Shown: positions 27,099 through 35,800 of the stretch, one piece after another
Layout of the letters: the number at the start of each line of letters is the position of its first letter
How positions within the stretch are numbered: the stretch's first letter is position 1
Source: Paenarthrobacter nitroguajacolicus
GTDB taxonomy: Bacteria; Actinomycetota; Actinomycetes; Actinomycetales; Micrococcaceae
Reading direction: 5' to 3'
DNA: 64,000 nt
Assembly: GCF_007786235.1 (NCBI RefSeq)
Contig: NZ_VNFK01000008.1
Span: forward strand, 1-64,000
The notes under the pieces: model-generated
Told to the model about the DNA's origin: nothing
The model's input: the letters and a program-made list of their open reading frames with translations, nothing else
The model's database searches: none
Translations under genes and position numbers: made by a program

Positions 27099-27142
27099 AA
27101 ACCCGCTGTTCCGTTGCTGGCCGGCAGCGGAATAGCGGGTTT
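27099..27142. terminator. Bidirectional terminator between convergent lacI-type and GH32 genes
   Basis: AAACCCGCTGTTCCGTTGC (27099-27117) pairs with 27124-27142 at 17 of 19 positions plus G-U pairs; A and T tracts lie at the ends in both directions. Confidence 0.8.
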
Positions 27143-27196
27143 CCAACGTCTCTAGCCAGCACCCACGCACAAAAGCGCACGACGCCGGCCTGCCGC

Positions 27197-28564
27197 CTAA
27201 GCGGGGAGCGCCAACTCCCACACGTCGGCAGTCGCGCCGGCGGGCAACGTGAGCTGCCATTCCTCGCCCGGAGCAGGGTAGGCCCGGAGCGTCTTAGCCA
27301 CGCCGCCGGCACGGTAGACCTCCACGAGGGATGCATCGATGAAAATCCGCAGCTCCTCCCCCGCAGCCAGGGACCCGGAGTAGACCACCTGCGCGTCGTC
27401 CCCCGCGCCGAGGACCAGGTCCACAGGGCCGGAGCCGGCACCCCGAACCAGCACCTCGGCGAACCCCGGAACAACAATCGAACCAGCAGCATCCGAAGCC
27501 ACGGAAGCACCCCGGTACGCCTCCACCGCCGGCGCAGGAGAAACAGCCAGCGCGCCGTCAACCACGGACAAAACGCGAGGATGCGTCAACACGCCCGCCC
27601 ATCCGGCGTCGTCGATTTCTTCCTGGCTGCGGCCGCGGCGGCCGTCACGTCCGGGACCTTCGTTGGCCCAGCCCCACAGCAACGCAGCGGGCGTAGAACC
27701 GGACTCAAGCTGTACGATCTGCGGGGCGTAGAAGTCGCGTCCCAGATCGGACTTCCCACCGGAGGTCGGCACGAACACGGGCAGCCCTGAGACGGGATCC
27801 GCGGACAGGGAGCCGATCAGGTGCCCCACTCCGTTGGCGTGTTCATGATCGTCTCCGGAGAGCCACAGCGAAAACATCATGACCCATTCACCGGAAGGCA
27901 CCTGCACCAGTTGCGGGCACTCCCAGATCTCAGCCGGTGTATGAACCGCCGCCACGGGATCAGCAGTGGTCAGCCAGATGCCCTGGTACTTCCAATCGTT
28001 CAGGTCCTCCACGGTGTAGAGCAACAGCGCAGCGCGCCCATCAGCCAGACCGGCACCCTGCATGGCATATCGAGCACCGTTAAAGCGGAAGATGAAAGGG
28101 TCGCGGACCGCAGTCACCAACGGATCTTCAGGCATCGACGCAGCCACGTGGCCGTCCTGCTCCCACGTCACCAAGTCAGAGGAACCGCGGGCAATGACCA
28201 CCTGCGAGTGCCCGCCGTGATCCTTCACGCCCGAGTACGCCGCCGTCGGGACGCCACCATCAGAGGTCACAACACCGGTCCAGCACCCGGCGGAGTCGGG
28301 CCCGCCTGGCTGCGGCGAAAGCGCCACGGGGTGCTCCTCCCACTGGACCAGGTCCGGGGAGCTCACGTGTCCCCACTGGATCTGGGTATGCCTGGCGGAG
28401 TCCGGGTTGTACTGGAAGAACACGTGGTACTGGCCGTTGATGTAACTGACGCCGTTGGGGTCGTTGATCCATCCCTGTGCCGGACGGGGGTGGAAGCGTG
28501 GGAAGGCGGGATCCGGGTGTGTGGCGGCGGAGGCGAGTGAATCAATAAGTGCAAGGTCCGTCAA
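27197..28564 (-). CDS. Glycoside hydrolase family 32 (beta-fructosidase/sucrose hydrolase)
   Basis: Hydrolyses sucrose or fructo-oligosaccharides. All three GH32 catalytic motifs are present: WINDPNG (nucleophile Asp35), VRDPF (transition-state Asp) and AEIWECPQL (acid/base Glu), followed by the beta-sandwich with FIDASLVEVY. There is no signal peptide, so it acts on imported sugar in the cytoplasm. The start is TTG at 28564 with AAAGGGG five bases upstream. It is the last gene of the ABC operon, 30 bases after the second permease. Confidence 0.93.
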   Translation of the reverse strand: MTDLALIDSLASAATHPDPAFPRFHPRPAQGWINDPNGVSYINGQYHVFFQYNPDSARHTQIQWGHVSSPDLVQWEEHPVALSPQPGGPDSAGCWTGVVTSDGGVPTAAYSGVKDHGGHSQVVIARGSSDLVTWEQDGHVAASMPEDPLVTAVRDPFIFRFNGARYAMQGAGLADGRAALLLYTVEDLNDWKYQGIWLTTADPVAAVHTPAEIWECPQLVQVPSGEWVMMFSLWLSGDDHEHANGVGHLIGSLSADPVSGLPVFVPTSGGKSDLGRDFYAPQIVQLESGSTPAALLWGWANEGPGRDGRRGRSQEEIDDAGWAGVLTHPRVLSVVDGALAVSPAPAVEAYRGASVASDAAGSIVVPGFAEVLVRGAGSGPVDLVLGAGDDAQVVYSGSLAAGEELRIFIDASLVEVYRAGGVAKTLRAYPAPGEEWQLTLPAGATADVWELALPA

Positions 28565-28594
28565 CGGAACCCCTTTCAGAAAGAAGAGATAAAA

Positions 28595-29467
28595 TTACTT
28601 GCCGGTGCCTGCGGTGAGTCCGTCCTGCAGTGCACGCTGGCCGAACATGAACACCACCAGCGCGGGAATCATGGAGAGGACAACTCCGGCCAGCACCACT
28701 GAGATGCTTCCGGTGCCCAGGTTGCCTTGGAGCGAGACCAATCCCAGTGGCAGCGTGAAGTTCTGTTCGGAGATGGTCATGATGAGTGGCCTGAAGAACT
28801 CGTTCCAGTGGAAGTTGAACGCCAGGATGCCCACGATGGCCAGGCCAGGCATGGCCAGCGGTGCATACACGGAACGGAACGTCCGCCACGGCGAGGCTCC
28901 ATCGATCGCTGCCGCTTCGGCGAGCTCGCCGGGCAACCCCATGAAGTACTGGCGCATCAGGAAGGTGCCGAACGCCGTCGGGATGGCCGGAATGATCAGT
29001 GCCAGCAGCGTGTCGGACAGGCCCACGCCCCGGATCAGCATGAAGACGGGAACGATCGTCACCTGCGCGGGGACCATCATGGTGGCCAGCACGATCGAGA
29101 ACAGCGCGCCCCGGCCGCGGAACTTCAGGTGGGCGAAGGCGTAGCCGGCCAACGCTGCCGTCAGCATCTGCCCCACTGCGATCAGCCCGGTCACCAGTGC
29201 ACTGTTCACTACGAGCGCCACGATGTTGAGCTGCTTGAACACTTGCTCGTAGGAGGTCAGGTCCGGGTTCAGCGGCAGGAATGCAGGCGGCAACTGGAAG
29301 GATTCCGACGGCGGACGCAGCGACGTGGACAGCGTCCACAACACCGGGCCCAGGACAAAGACGGATGCGATCAGCAAGACGACGACGCGGACGGCCACTG
29401 ACCAGTCGCGCTTCTTCCGTGTAACTACGGGCGCCGTGGTGGTGACACGTTCTTGAATGATGGTCAT
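28595..29467 (-). CDS. Carbohydrate ABC transporter permease (MalG type)
   Basis: One half of the sugar channel, 290 residues, six membrane helices. The EAA loop is EAAAIDGASPWRTFRSVYAPLAMPGL, as in the MalG subfamily, and TTMMVPAQVTIVP lies in the middle helices. It begins eight bases after the partner permease gene. Confidence 0.92.
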   Translation of the reverse strand: MTIIQERVTTTAPVVTRKKRDWSVAVRVVVLLIASVFVLGPVLWTLSTSLRPPSESFQLPPAFLPLNPDLTSYEQVFKQLNIVALVVNSALVTGLIAVGQMLTAALAGYAFAHLKFRGRGALFSIVLATMMVPAQVTIVPVFMLIRGVGLSDTLLALIIPAIPTAFGTFLMRQYFMGLPGELAEAAAIDGASPWRTFRSVYAPLAMPGLAIVGILAFNFHWNEFFRPLIMTISEQNFTLPLGLVSLQGNLGTGSISVVLAGVVLSMIPALVVFMFGQRALQDGLTAGTGK

Positions 29468-29475
29468 GGCGGGCC

Positions 29476-30438
29476 TTACTGGTAGAAGACGAATCGTTTG
29501 CTGAGCCGGAACTGCGCGGCGGTGATGGCCATGATGATGAGCGTCAGGATCACGCCGATCGCCGAGGCCTGGCCGAACTCGAGCCGTTGGAAGGCGGACT
29601 CGAAGATCACCATCACCGCTGTGCGCGTTGAGTCGCCGGGCCCGCCGCGGGTGAGGACGTAGGGCTGGTCGAACACTTGGAGCGCGTTGATGATGGCCAT
29701 GACGGAGGCCACCAGGGTGGTGGGGCTCAGCAGGGGCAGGGTTACGAACCAGTGCTTACGCCAACCCGTGGCGCCGTCAATGGACGCGGCCTCGTACGTC
29801 TCCACCGGAATGGAGGCCAGCCCGCCGATGAACAGCAGGAACGAGAACCCGAAGTTCTGCCACACATAGACAAGAATCACGACGGCGGCAGACCCGCCTG
29901 GCGTCGTCAGCCACGGGACCGCTGGGATGCCAACGATGGACAGCAACCAGTTCACGACGCCGAACTGCTCGTTGAAGAGGTAGCGCATGAAGATCGATAC
30001 CGAGGCTGCGGAGAGGATCAGCGGGAAGAAGAACGCCGAGCGGAAGAACACCCGGAGCCAAGCCGGGAGCTTTTCCTGCACCATGATCGCCAAGCCGAGC
30101 GCCAGTCCTAGCTGGAGCGCTACTGCCACCACCACAAACACGATGGTGTTCAGGAACGACACCCTCACGGTCGGGTCCTGGACCACCTCGGCGAAGTTGT
30201 CGAAGCCCACGAACGTCGGCGCCGAGATGATGTCCCAGCGGAAGAACGCCAGCGCGATCGAGGCCACGATCGGGAGCAGGGTGAAGATGCCCATGCCCAC
30301 GATGGTGGGAGCCAGGAAGGCCCACGGCAGCCACCGTTGCTGGACGCGGCCACGCTTGGAGGTGGAGCTGCCCTTATGCGCGGGCTTTCGCCCCGGCTCG
30401 CTCCCCGTCCCGGTGGGGGTACTGGTTGCGGTACTCAT
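29476..30438 (-). CDS. Carbohydrate ABC transporter permease (MalF type)
   Basis: Partner permease of 320 residues. A cytoplasmic head rich in Thr, Gly and Lys precedes the first helix at about 37-60; six helices follow. The EAA loop reads YEAASIDGATGWRKHWFVTLPLL. Its ATG overlaps the binding-protein stop as ATGA. No ATPase gene is present; importers of this class often use a shared MsmK-like ATPase encoded elsewhere. Confidence 0.92.
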   Translation of the reverse strand: MSTATSTPTGTGSEPGRKPAHKGSSTSKRGRVQQRWLPWAFLAPTIVGMGIFTLLPIVASIALAFFRWDIISAPTFVGFDNFAEVVQDPTVRVSFLNTIVFVVVAVALQLGLALGLAIMVQEKLPAWLRVFFRSAFFFPLILSAASVSIFMRYLFNEQFGVVNWLLSIVGIPAVPWLTTPGGSAAVVILVYVWQNFGFSFLLFIGGLASIPVETYEAASIDGATGWRKHWFVTLPLLSPTTLVASVMAIINALQVFDQPYVLTRGGPGDSTRTAVMVIFESAFQRLEFGQASAIGVILTLIIMAITAAQFRLSKRFVFYQ

Positions 30439-31853
30439 GGCTGCCTCCTCAAGGCAAGTTCAAGATCGCGCTGCATGGAGCTGAGAGCGTCCTTGAGTTG
30501 GCGCTCGTCGCCGCTGACAGCCAGGCTGACGTTCTTCATGAGGGCGGTCTCGACGGCGGCCTGCTGGGGTGGCGCCGGAATGGGACCTGTGGTGGGGAAC
30601 CGGTCCAAGGTGTCGTAGAAGACTTTCCAGTTCCGTGGGCCTGTTCCCGCGTAGAGCTGCTCGTTGACCATGGAGCGGCGGGCAGGGGTGGTGTTCGGTG
30701 TGGGGAATACGATCTGCATGGCCTCCAGGCTTGAGCTGAACTTCACCCATTCCCAGGCGGCATCCTTGTCCTTGGCGGTCTTCATGATCGCGTAGCCTGC
30801 CGTGCCGAACTGGTGCCGCTGGGTCCGCCATTTGGGGAAGAACTGGACGTCGAAGCCGTCCTCTGTCATCCCCGCTTCATGGAGGCCTTGCACCCAATAG
30901 CCGCCTGCCGGCGTCGTACCTATCCTGTTGGAGGCGAAGAGGCCGATCAGTGCGCTGCCGCCACCTTCCTCGGGCCGGACGCCAAGGCCGTCCTTGACGA
31001 GTCCGCGGAGGTAGTCGAAGGATTCGAAGACTCTGGGGTCATCGGCGTTGGGTTCCAGCCACTGGTAGCCACCGGAGCGGAGGCTGCGTGAGGGGTCGTT
31101 GGCGTAGAAGCCGTCCCATAACCATTCGCCGCCCGGGGATTTGGTCTCCTTGAGGAAGCTGGTGTCGTTGGCGTAGAGCCAAGGCACCACGCCGCCGAAG
31201 AGACGGTTGGTCCAGTAGTACGGCGTGAAGTCTTTGGGGTTTGCCTTCTTCATGGCGGCGAGGGTGCTGCGGAAGTCGGTGTGCGTCCAGTTGTCGGCCG
31301 GTCGCTCCAAGCCAGCTTGCCTGAGTGATGCGGTGTTGTAATACATGTTGGCTGCGTTCCAGTCGATGGGGAGCTGGAACAGGCTGCCTTTGTACATGAA
31401 CGCTTCCACCAGGCTGGGGTGGACGTCCGCGAAGTACTCCTTCATGTGGTCGGCATCGCGGCGCAGGTACTCGTCCAGCGGGTGTGCCAACTTCTCGGCG
31501 AACAGCTGGGCGCCTTCGGTTGCGACGTACACGACGTCCGGCGGAGTGCCGGCTGCCACCATGGTGAGGATCTTGGTGAAGAAGTCCTTCCAGTCCACGG
31601 CCTGGATGGCCTGGACCTTGACCTTGATCTCTGGGTGGACCTTTGCGAAGGCGTCGATGACCTTCTGGCGGGCTGCGGCATCCGCGGCGGTGCCCATAAT
31701 GGCGATGCTGAGGCTGTTGTCTCCCCGGCCTGGAATGTCGGCCCCGGTCAAACGCGGCCACGACGCCGCGGTTGCTCCAACAATTCCGGCTCCGAGGGCT
31801 GTGAGGGCGGTTCTGCGTGTGAATTGACGCAAAGCACCATTGGTTCCCGGCAT
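30435..31853 (-). CDS. Extracellular sugar-binding protein of the sucrose/fructan importer, Tat signal
   Basis: Family-1 solute-binding protein, 472 residues. The N-terminus QFTRRTALTALGAGIVG is a twin-arginine signal, not a lipobox, so the protein is exported folded and may stay anchored by its signal helix. The mature part has FAKVHPEIKVKVQAI and later ANDTSF and AWEWVKFSSS motifs of the MalE-like fold. The start at 31853 follows GGGAAGG; an in-frame start at 31874 falls inside the operator. The ligand is inferred from the GH32 partner. Confidence 0.9.
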   Translation of the reverse strand: MPGTNGALRQFTRRTALTALGAGIVGATAASWPRLTGADIPGRGDNSLSIAIMGTAADAAARQKVIDAFAKVHPEIKVKVQAIQAVDWKDFFTKILTMVAAGTPPDVVYVATEGAQLFAEKLAHPLDEYLRRDADHMKEYFADVHPSLVEAFMYKGSLFQLPIDWNAANMYYNTASLRQAGLERPADNWTHTDFRSTLAAMKKANPKDFTPYYWTNRLFGGVVPWLYANDTSFLKETKSPGGEWLWDGFYANDPSRSLRSGGYQWLEPNADDPRVFESFDYLRGLVKDGLGVRPEEGGGSALIGLFASNRIGTTPAGGYWVQGLHEAGMTEDGFDVQFFPKWRTQRHQFGTAGYAIMKTAKDKDAAWEWVKFSSSLEAMQIVFPTPNTTPARRSMVNEQLYAGTGPRNWKVFYDTLDRFPTTGPIPAPPQQAAVETALMKNVSLAVSGDERQLKDALSSMQRDLELALRRQP

Positions 31854-31866
31854 GTAGATTTCCTTC

Positions 31867-31882
31867 CCTAACACGTGTTAGG
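31867..31882. promoter_or_regulatory. LacI-family operator 1, perfect palindrome
   Basis: CCTAACACGTGTTAGG is a perfect 16-bp palindrome centred 21 bases before the binding-protein ATG, downstream of the -10 element. Confidence 0.85.
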
Positions 31883-31883
31883 A

Positions 31884-31913
31884 AGCGTATGCCCGTCGCC
31901 TAACACGTGTCAA
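31884..31913 (-). promoter_or_regulatory. Promoter of the sugar ABC/GH32 operon
   Basis: TTGACA (31913-31908) and TACGCT (31889-31884) are 18 bases apart on the minus strand. Operator 2 covers the -35 box and operator 1 covers the start region, so bound repressor would block polymerase at both ends. Confidence 0.65.
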
Positions 31914-31914
31914 G
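31899..31914. promoter_or_regulatory. LacI-family operator 2
   Basis: CCTAACACGTGTCAAG repeats operator 1 with differences only in the right arm. The two centres are 32 bp apart, about three helical turns, so two dimers would bind on the same face. Confidence 0.75.
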
Positions 31915-31972
31915 CGTCACAGGAATGTTGCGTATGCCTCACGACGGCCCGGATCGCGAAGGTGGCGCTCAC

Positions 31973-32920
31973 ATGAGCCATCCAGAGAACTGTGGCAGTC
32001 TTGACAGAATGAGTTCCCAGCAATTCCGCACCAGCGGGAGGTCGAGCAAACGGCCGCTTCGAGAGCGCGAGCCCGGCGCCGGCACAGGCTTCCTTTTCTG
32101 CCTGGCCACGGTCGCCAGCGTGGTAGGGCTGGCTGCGACGTACTACTTCTTTGTGCGCACTACTGCCGGTCAGTTCATCGACGAATCGGCACTGGTTGAA
32201 GCCACAGTGCTGGGCGGAACTGCTGGAAGGGCCTCCACGGACTTCCTCGACATGCTTCCCATGCTTTCCCTCGCAATCGCCGCCATCATGGTGCTCTTCG
32301 TGACCGTCGCGCGCCGACGCTGGACTGCCGCTGGCATCGCCGTGATGGCCTGCATCGCGGCCAATGTAGCAACGCAGGCACTCAAATTCCTCATCCCGGA
32401 CAGGCCTGACCGCGGCGTCCAGACCCTCGAGCTCAACTCGCTGCCCTCGGGCCACACAACGCTCGCCGCTTCAGCTGCCGCCGCAGTGTTCCTGATGGTT
32501 TCCCCACGGTGGCGCCCCTTGGCCGGATTCCTCGGCAGTACCTTCGCGGTGGCCACCGGCGTTTCCACGCTCATCAACCAGTGGCACCGCCCGGCCGACG
32601 TCGTGGCCGCCTTCCTGGTGGTGGGTGCCGTGATGCTTCCCGCCGGTTGGCTCATCCTCCGTACGGGCTGCAGCTGGAATGTTTGGAAAGGCTACGGCGA
32701 GCATTGGGCCGCTTCCCGGCTATGGGTATGGCTCACCGTCACCGCCCTGGTGGTGGCGATCGCCATTGCCGGGTACTCGCTCCTGCAGGTCATGCCGGGA
32801 CTGAGCGCGGACAGCACCATCGATTACTTCTGGGCGGGCACGGCGTTCATTGTGATCGCCGGATACCTTTCAGCCCTTGGTGGCACCTGGCTTTTCGGGC
32901 TGGCGGCCCGTCGGCGCTAG
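31973..32920 (+). CDS. PAP2-family phosphatase, integral membrane
   Basis: Membrane phosphatase of the type that acts on lipid phosphates such as undecaprenyl diphosphate or phosphatidic acid. The three PAP2 motifs are present: KFLIPDRPDRG, PSGHTT and NQWHRPADV (with the nucleophile His). There are seven hydrophobic segments in about 315 residues, and the last 60 residues add two helices after the catalytic core. The start at 31973 has GAAGG ten bases upstream; ATG at 32009 is an alternative without a ribosome site. Confidence 0.85.
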   Translation: MSHPENCGSLDRMSSQQFRTSGRSSKRPLREREPGAGTGFLFCLATVASVVGLAATYYFFVRTTAGQFIDESALVEATVLGGTAGRASTDFLDMLPMLSLAIAAIMVLFVTVARRRWTAAGIAVMACIAANVATQALKFLIPDRPDRGVQTLELNSLPSGHTTLAASAAAAVFLMVSPRWRPLAGFLGSTFAVATGVSTLINQWHRPADVVAAFLVVGAVMLPAGWLILRTGCSWNVWKGYGEHWAASRLWVWLTVTALVVAIAIAGYSLLQVMPGLSADSTIDYFWAGTAFIVIAGYLSALGGTWLFGLAARRR

Positions 32921-32948
32921 CGGGCCCGCCGGCGCTAGCGGGCCCGCC
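32913..32948. repeat. Exact tandem duplication of 18 bp over the PAP2 stop codon
   Basis: GGCGCTAGCGGGCCCGCC occurs at 32913-32930 and again at 32931-32948. The stop TAG of the PAP2 gene is inside the first copy. Each unit is itself partly palindromic (GCGGGCCCGC), so it may help end transcription between two convergent genes. Confidence 0.8.
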
Positions 32949-32963
32949 GGCAGCTACGAGGGC

Positions 32964-33224
32964 TTAGTCCTCGGGGCCCACAGCATCGAAGAACTTGGGA
33001 CCCTCCGCGGTCCTCTCTGCATTCTCCCGAGCCTGCCCCTGGATGAAGAGCTGATCGTCGGCAGTGAGCAACGTGCCGCCGTGGATATCCACGGCTCCAT
33101 GTTCGCCTGTTTCACCATTGAAGATGGCCGTCATTGTTCGGGGCACGATCATGCTGCCCGGATTGTCGATAAGCCACTGCTGCGTGTCCGGAGAAAGCTG
33201 ACTCCAAAATTCCCTGATGTGCAT
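32964..33224 (-). CDS. Small unknown cytoplasmic protein
   Basis: An 86-residue protein beginning MHIREFWSQLSPDTQQWLID. It resembles no family I can name. It has a helical N-terminus, PGSMIVPRTMTAIF in the middle and an acidic end (FFDAVGPED). There is no signal or membrane segment. Codon use is like that of its neighbours, and the frame is free of stops to a normal end, which favours a real gene. It is convergent with the PAP2 gene. Confidence 0.55.
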   Translation of the reverse strand: MHIREFWSQLSPDTQQWLIDNPGSMIVPRTMTAIFNGETGEHGAVDIHGGTLLTADDQLFIQGQARENAERTAEGPKFFDAVGPED

Positions 33225-33451
33225 AGTGATCAGCGCTGCCGTTCATTGTTGGGGTGGGTTCGTGGGACCTGAATGCACTGGGGCAAACGCTCTGGGCACC
33301 GAGGAGGGCCCTCCCTTTCAGGCTACGCCCCGCCAGCTATTCCTGACCCGAAAGCCGCAACCTTTCTGAACAAGACGTCGACGCCACGCCACTTGGTGAG
33401 TTACAGTTAATCCACTCGATGGATAAACAATGGCAAATCCCAGGAGCTCCC

Positions 33452-34795
33452 ATGTCTTCCACCCTCCGCCCTAACCTCAGCTCCGCCAACAGCGCCCCTG
33501 CATCCCGCGACCTGGTGGTGGACTTCATCCGTGTGGCCTGCATGTTTGCGGTAGTGGCTGTGCACCTTCTCATGATGGGCATCAGCGTGGATGAGTCCGG
33601 GATCGGCGTAGGAAATCCGCTGACATCCCTGAGTTGGTTCGCCCAAGGCACGTGGTTTGGGCAGGTCATGCCACTCTTCTTCGTAGTGGGCGGCTTTGCC
33701 TCGTTGACCTCGTGGCGCAGCCTGCAGCGCAGGGGCGGTGACGCAGGCGATTACCTCAGAAACCGGGTGCTGCGACTGGTGCGACCCACGGTCGCCTTGT
33801 ACGCGTTTCTCGCCATTGCGTTATGGAGCGCGACGGCGGCGGGCGTCCCCGGTGACTTGCTGACCGTTATCGCTGCGGGTGCCGGTGTTCAACTGTGGTT
33901 CCTGGCCGCCTATCTGATCTGCCAGGGCATGGTGCCTACGATGGCCAAGCTCCACCAACTGGCACCGTACCGGACCATCGCGGCGCTGGCCGCGGGCGCC
34001 GTCGTCGTCGATGTTCTTCGCTTGGGCTTGGAACGCAACCCTTGGGGCTTCGACTCAAACCCGATTGGCTTGCTGAACATGGTGTTCGTGTGGGGCTTGC
34101 TGCAGCAACTGGGGTTCTTCTACGCCGACGGCTTCTTCGACCGGTTCGCCCGCTGGAAGCTGATTGTTGCCGCGGCCGCTTGCTACGCCATCCTGGTTCC
34201 GCTCACTCATGCCGGCCCGTACCCCGTGGACATGCTGACCAGCCAAAACCCACCCATGTTCCCGCTGGTCCTGGTGGGCCTGGCACATGTCCTGCTGGTG
34301 AAGGCCGCGTACCCGGTGCTGCGGCGCTGTGTGCACGTTGGCTGGGTGCAGAAGGTGATGTTCGTTGTGGGCAGCCGGGCCATGACCATCTACTTGTGGC
34401 ATCTGCCTCTGATCATCGCGATGTTCGGCATCGCCCTGCTCCTGCGGTTGCCATTCCCCGAGCCTGCGAGCGCCGAGTGGTGGCTCAGCCGGCCCGCCTT
34501 CTATGTTGCGGCTTGGGCGCTGGTGCTGTTGGTCTCCATGCCGCTTGTTCGCCTGGAGCTTGCAAGCACTGCTTTGGCACCGGGTGCTGAACGGCCTGCC
34601 ATGTGGCGCATCGCAGTCGGGACAGTCTTGGCCATCATCCCGCCGTTCGTGGTGATGAGGTCCGCACTTGACGTTGCCAATGCAACATGGGGCTTGGTGC
34701 TGTTGGTGATCGCTGTAGCCTTGGTGACCGGCAAGGTTCCGGACCGGGCGTGGAAGACTCCGCGACTTGTTTCGTCAGGGTCTGTGGCTTCCTGA
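33452..34795 (+). CDS. Membrane acyltransferase (acyltransferase 3 family)
   Basis: A polytopic protein of 447 residues with about ten helices. Acyltransferase-3 members add acetyl or other acyl groups to sugars on the cell surface. DFIRVACMFAVVAVHLLMMG places the conserved His in the first helix, and GQVMPLFFVVGGFASL and a late RAMTIYLWHLPLII are family hallmarks. The start at 33452 follows AGGAG five bases upstream. It is an orphan: no polysaccharide genes adjoin it, so the target is unknown. Confidence 0.87.
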   Translation: MSSTLRPNLSSANSAPASRDLVVDFIRVACMFAVVAVHLLMMGISVDESGIGVGNPLTSLSWFAQGTWFGQVMPLFFVVGGFASLTSWRSLQRRGGDAGDYLRNRVLRLVRPTVALYAFLAIALWSATAAGVPGDLLTVIAAGAGVQLWFLAAYLICQGMVPTMAKLHQLAPYRTIAALAAGAVVVDVLRLGLERNPWGFDSNPIGLLNMVFVWGLLQQLGFFYADGFFDRFARWKLIVAAAACYAILVPLTHAGPYPVDMLTSQNPPMFPLVLVGLAHVLLVKAAYPVLRRCVHVGWVQKVMFVVGSRAMTIYLWHLPLIIAMFGIALLLRLPFPEPASAEWWLSRPAFYVAAWALVLLVSMPLVRLELASTALAPGAERPAMWRIAVGTVLAIIPPFVVMRSALDVANATWGLVLLVIAVALVTGKVPDRAWKTPRLVSSGSVAS

Positions 34796-34800
34796 CGAAA
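34770..34800. terminator. Bidirectional hairpin between convergent genes
   Basis: TTTCGTCAGG (34770-34779) pairs exactly with CCTGACGAAA (34791-34800) around an 11-base loop. It overlaps the last codons of the acyltransferase gene. Confidence 0.7.
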
Positions 34801-34815
34801 CGAACAATGGGCCTA

Positions 34816-35745
34816 TCAGCTGGCCGGAACCGATGGGGCGGTTTCCCCCACCCGGCGCTTCACGTCTGATCGTGTGGTTTCAGCTTGGAAACCGCAGTCC
34901 GCAAGCCCTGCCTGCCAGTGGCCCCGGCACGTCACAAGCTTTTCGAACCATGCCCGAACCAGCTCTTTCGGCGGCGGGGTATGGCCATCGCCGGTGTCGG
35001 GTCCCCATCTGTCCATGAGCATGAAGAGGTTGTCAGAGCCACCAACCGCGTCCACGAAGGGCAGTTGGTGGTTCTGGATGTGGAACCAGTCCTTTGCGTT
35101 CTGAACAAGAGCTACCGTGTGGTCAAAGCCCGCAGAATAGGCAGGTACCAGGTCATGAGCAACCCGCGCGGGCAACTCGGTCATATCCTTTCCCTCCATG
35201 TCCCAGGCGTGGGTCATGTAACGTCCCACGGCACCAGGGTAGAACCGGGAAATTGAGGTCTGAGGATTGACCGCGAGAGCAAGTGATGTCGGGAAGAATC
35301 TGGACAGTGCCAGGCTGGCGTACCCGCCTGCCGAGCTGCCGAAGAACATGACGTTGTACCCTCCGGTCGCCCTCACGATGCGCCGAATAACATCGGTCAG
35401 GGTCTCTTGAAGGTCCGGCTGCTCCTTGGAGCCCGCGTACCACCCAATATTGAAATCGGTGGACTTCCTGAGGCTCGGGTCAGAGATGAAGATGCGATTG
35501 ACGGGCAGGCCGGCGGTCACTCCTTGGCCCAGAAACCATGGCAGACGAACGTCATTCTCGGCCGCTCCGTGGAGACACACCAAGGTGGTATCGGAGTCGG
35601 CAGGGACATTCAGGATTTCAATGGGCAAGCCTTGGTGCTGAATCTCGATCAGCCCAGCAGGAACCTCGTCCGCGGACAGAAATGCGTCAAGGTCCGAGAA
35701 TCTGGATGGCGTGGGGGCTTCGGCGGCTTGGTTTTCTGGCACCAC
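34816..35745 (-). CDS. Alpha/beta-hydrolase-like protein, GSSAGG family (copy 1)
   Basis: 309 residues. LVCLHGAAEND resembles the oxyanion-hole strand of alpha/beta hydrolases, VMFFGSSAGGYASLALSR has the nucleophile elbow (GxSxG), and WGPDTGDGHTPPP near the end could carry the catalytic His. The order fits a serine hydrolase, but the protein has no trimming to a known esterase family. A paralogue with the same layout lies at 52615-53607 beside the polysaccharide genes. The start is GTG at 35745. It may act on a surface glycan ester (inference only). Confidence 0.65.
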   Translation of the reverse strand: MVPENQAAEAPTPSRFSDLDAFLSADEVPAGLIEIQHQGLPIEILNVPADSDTTLVCLHGAAENDVRLPWFLGQGVTAGLPVNRIFISDPSLRKSTDFNIGWYAGSKEQPDLQETLTDVIRRIVRATGGYNVMFFGSSAGGYASLALSRFFPTSLALAVNPQTSISRFYPGAVGRYMTHAWDMEGKDMTELPARVAHDLVPAYSAGFDHTVALVQNAKDWFHIQNHQLPFVDAVGGSDNLFMLMDRWGPDTGDGHTPPPKELVRAWFEKLVTCRGHWQAGLADCGFQAETTRSDVKRRVGETAPSVPAS

Positions 35746-35800
35746 GGTAGTCTAGCCGCGCCAGCGCGCGAGTCCTGAATCCCGCTGCCAGCCGTACGCC

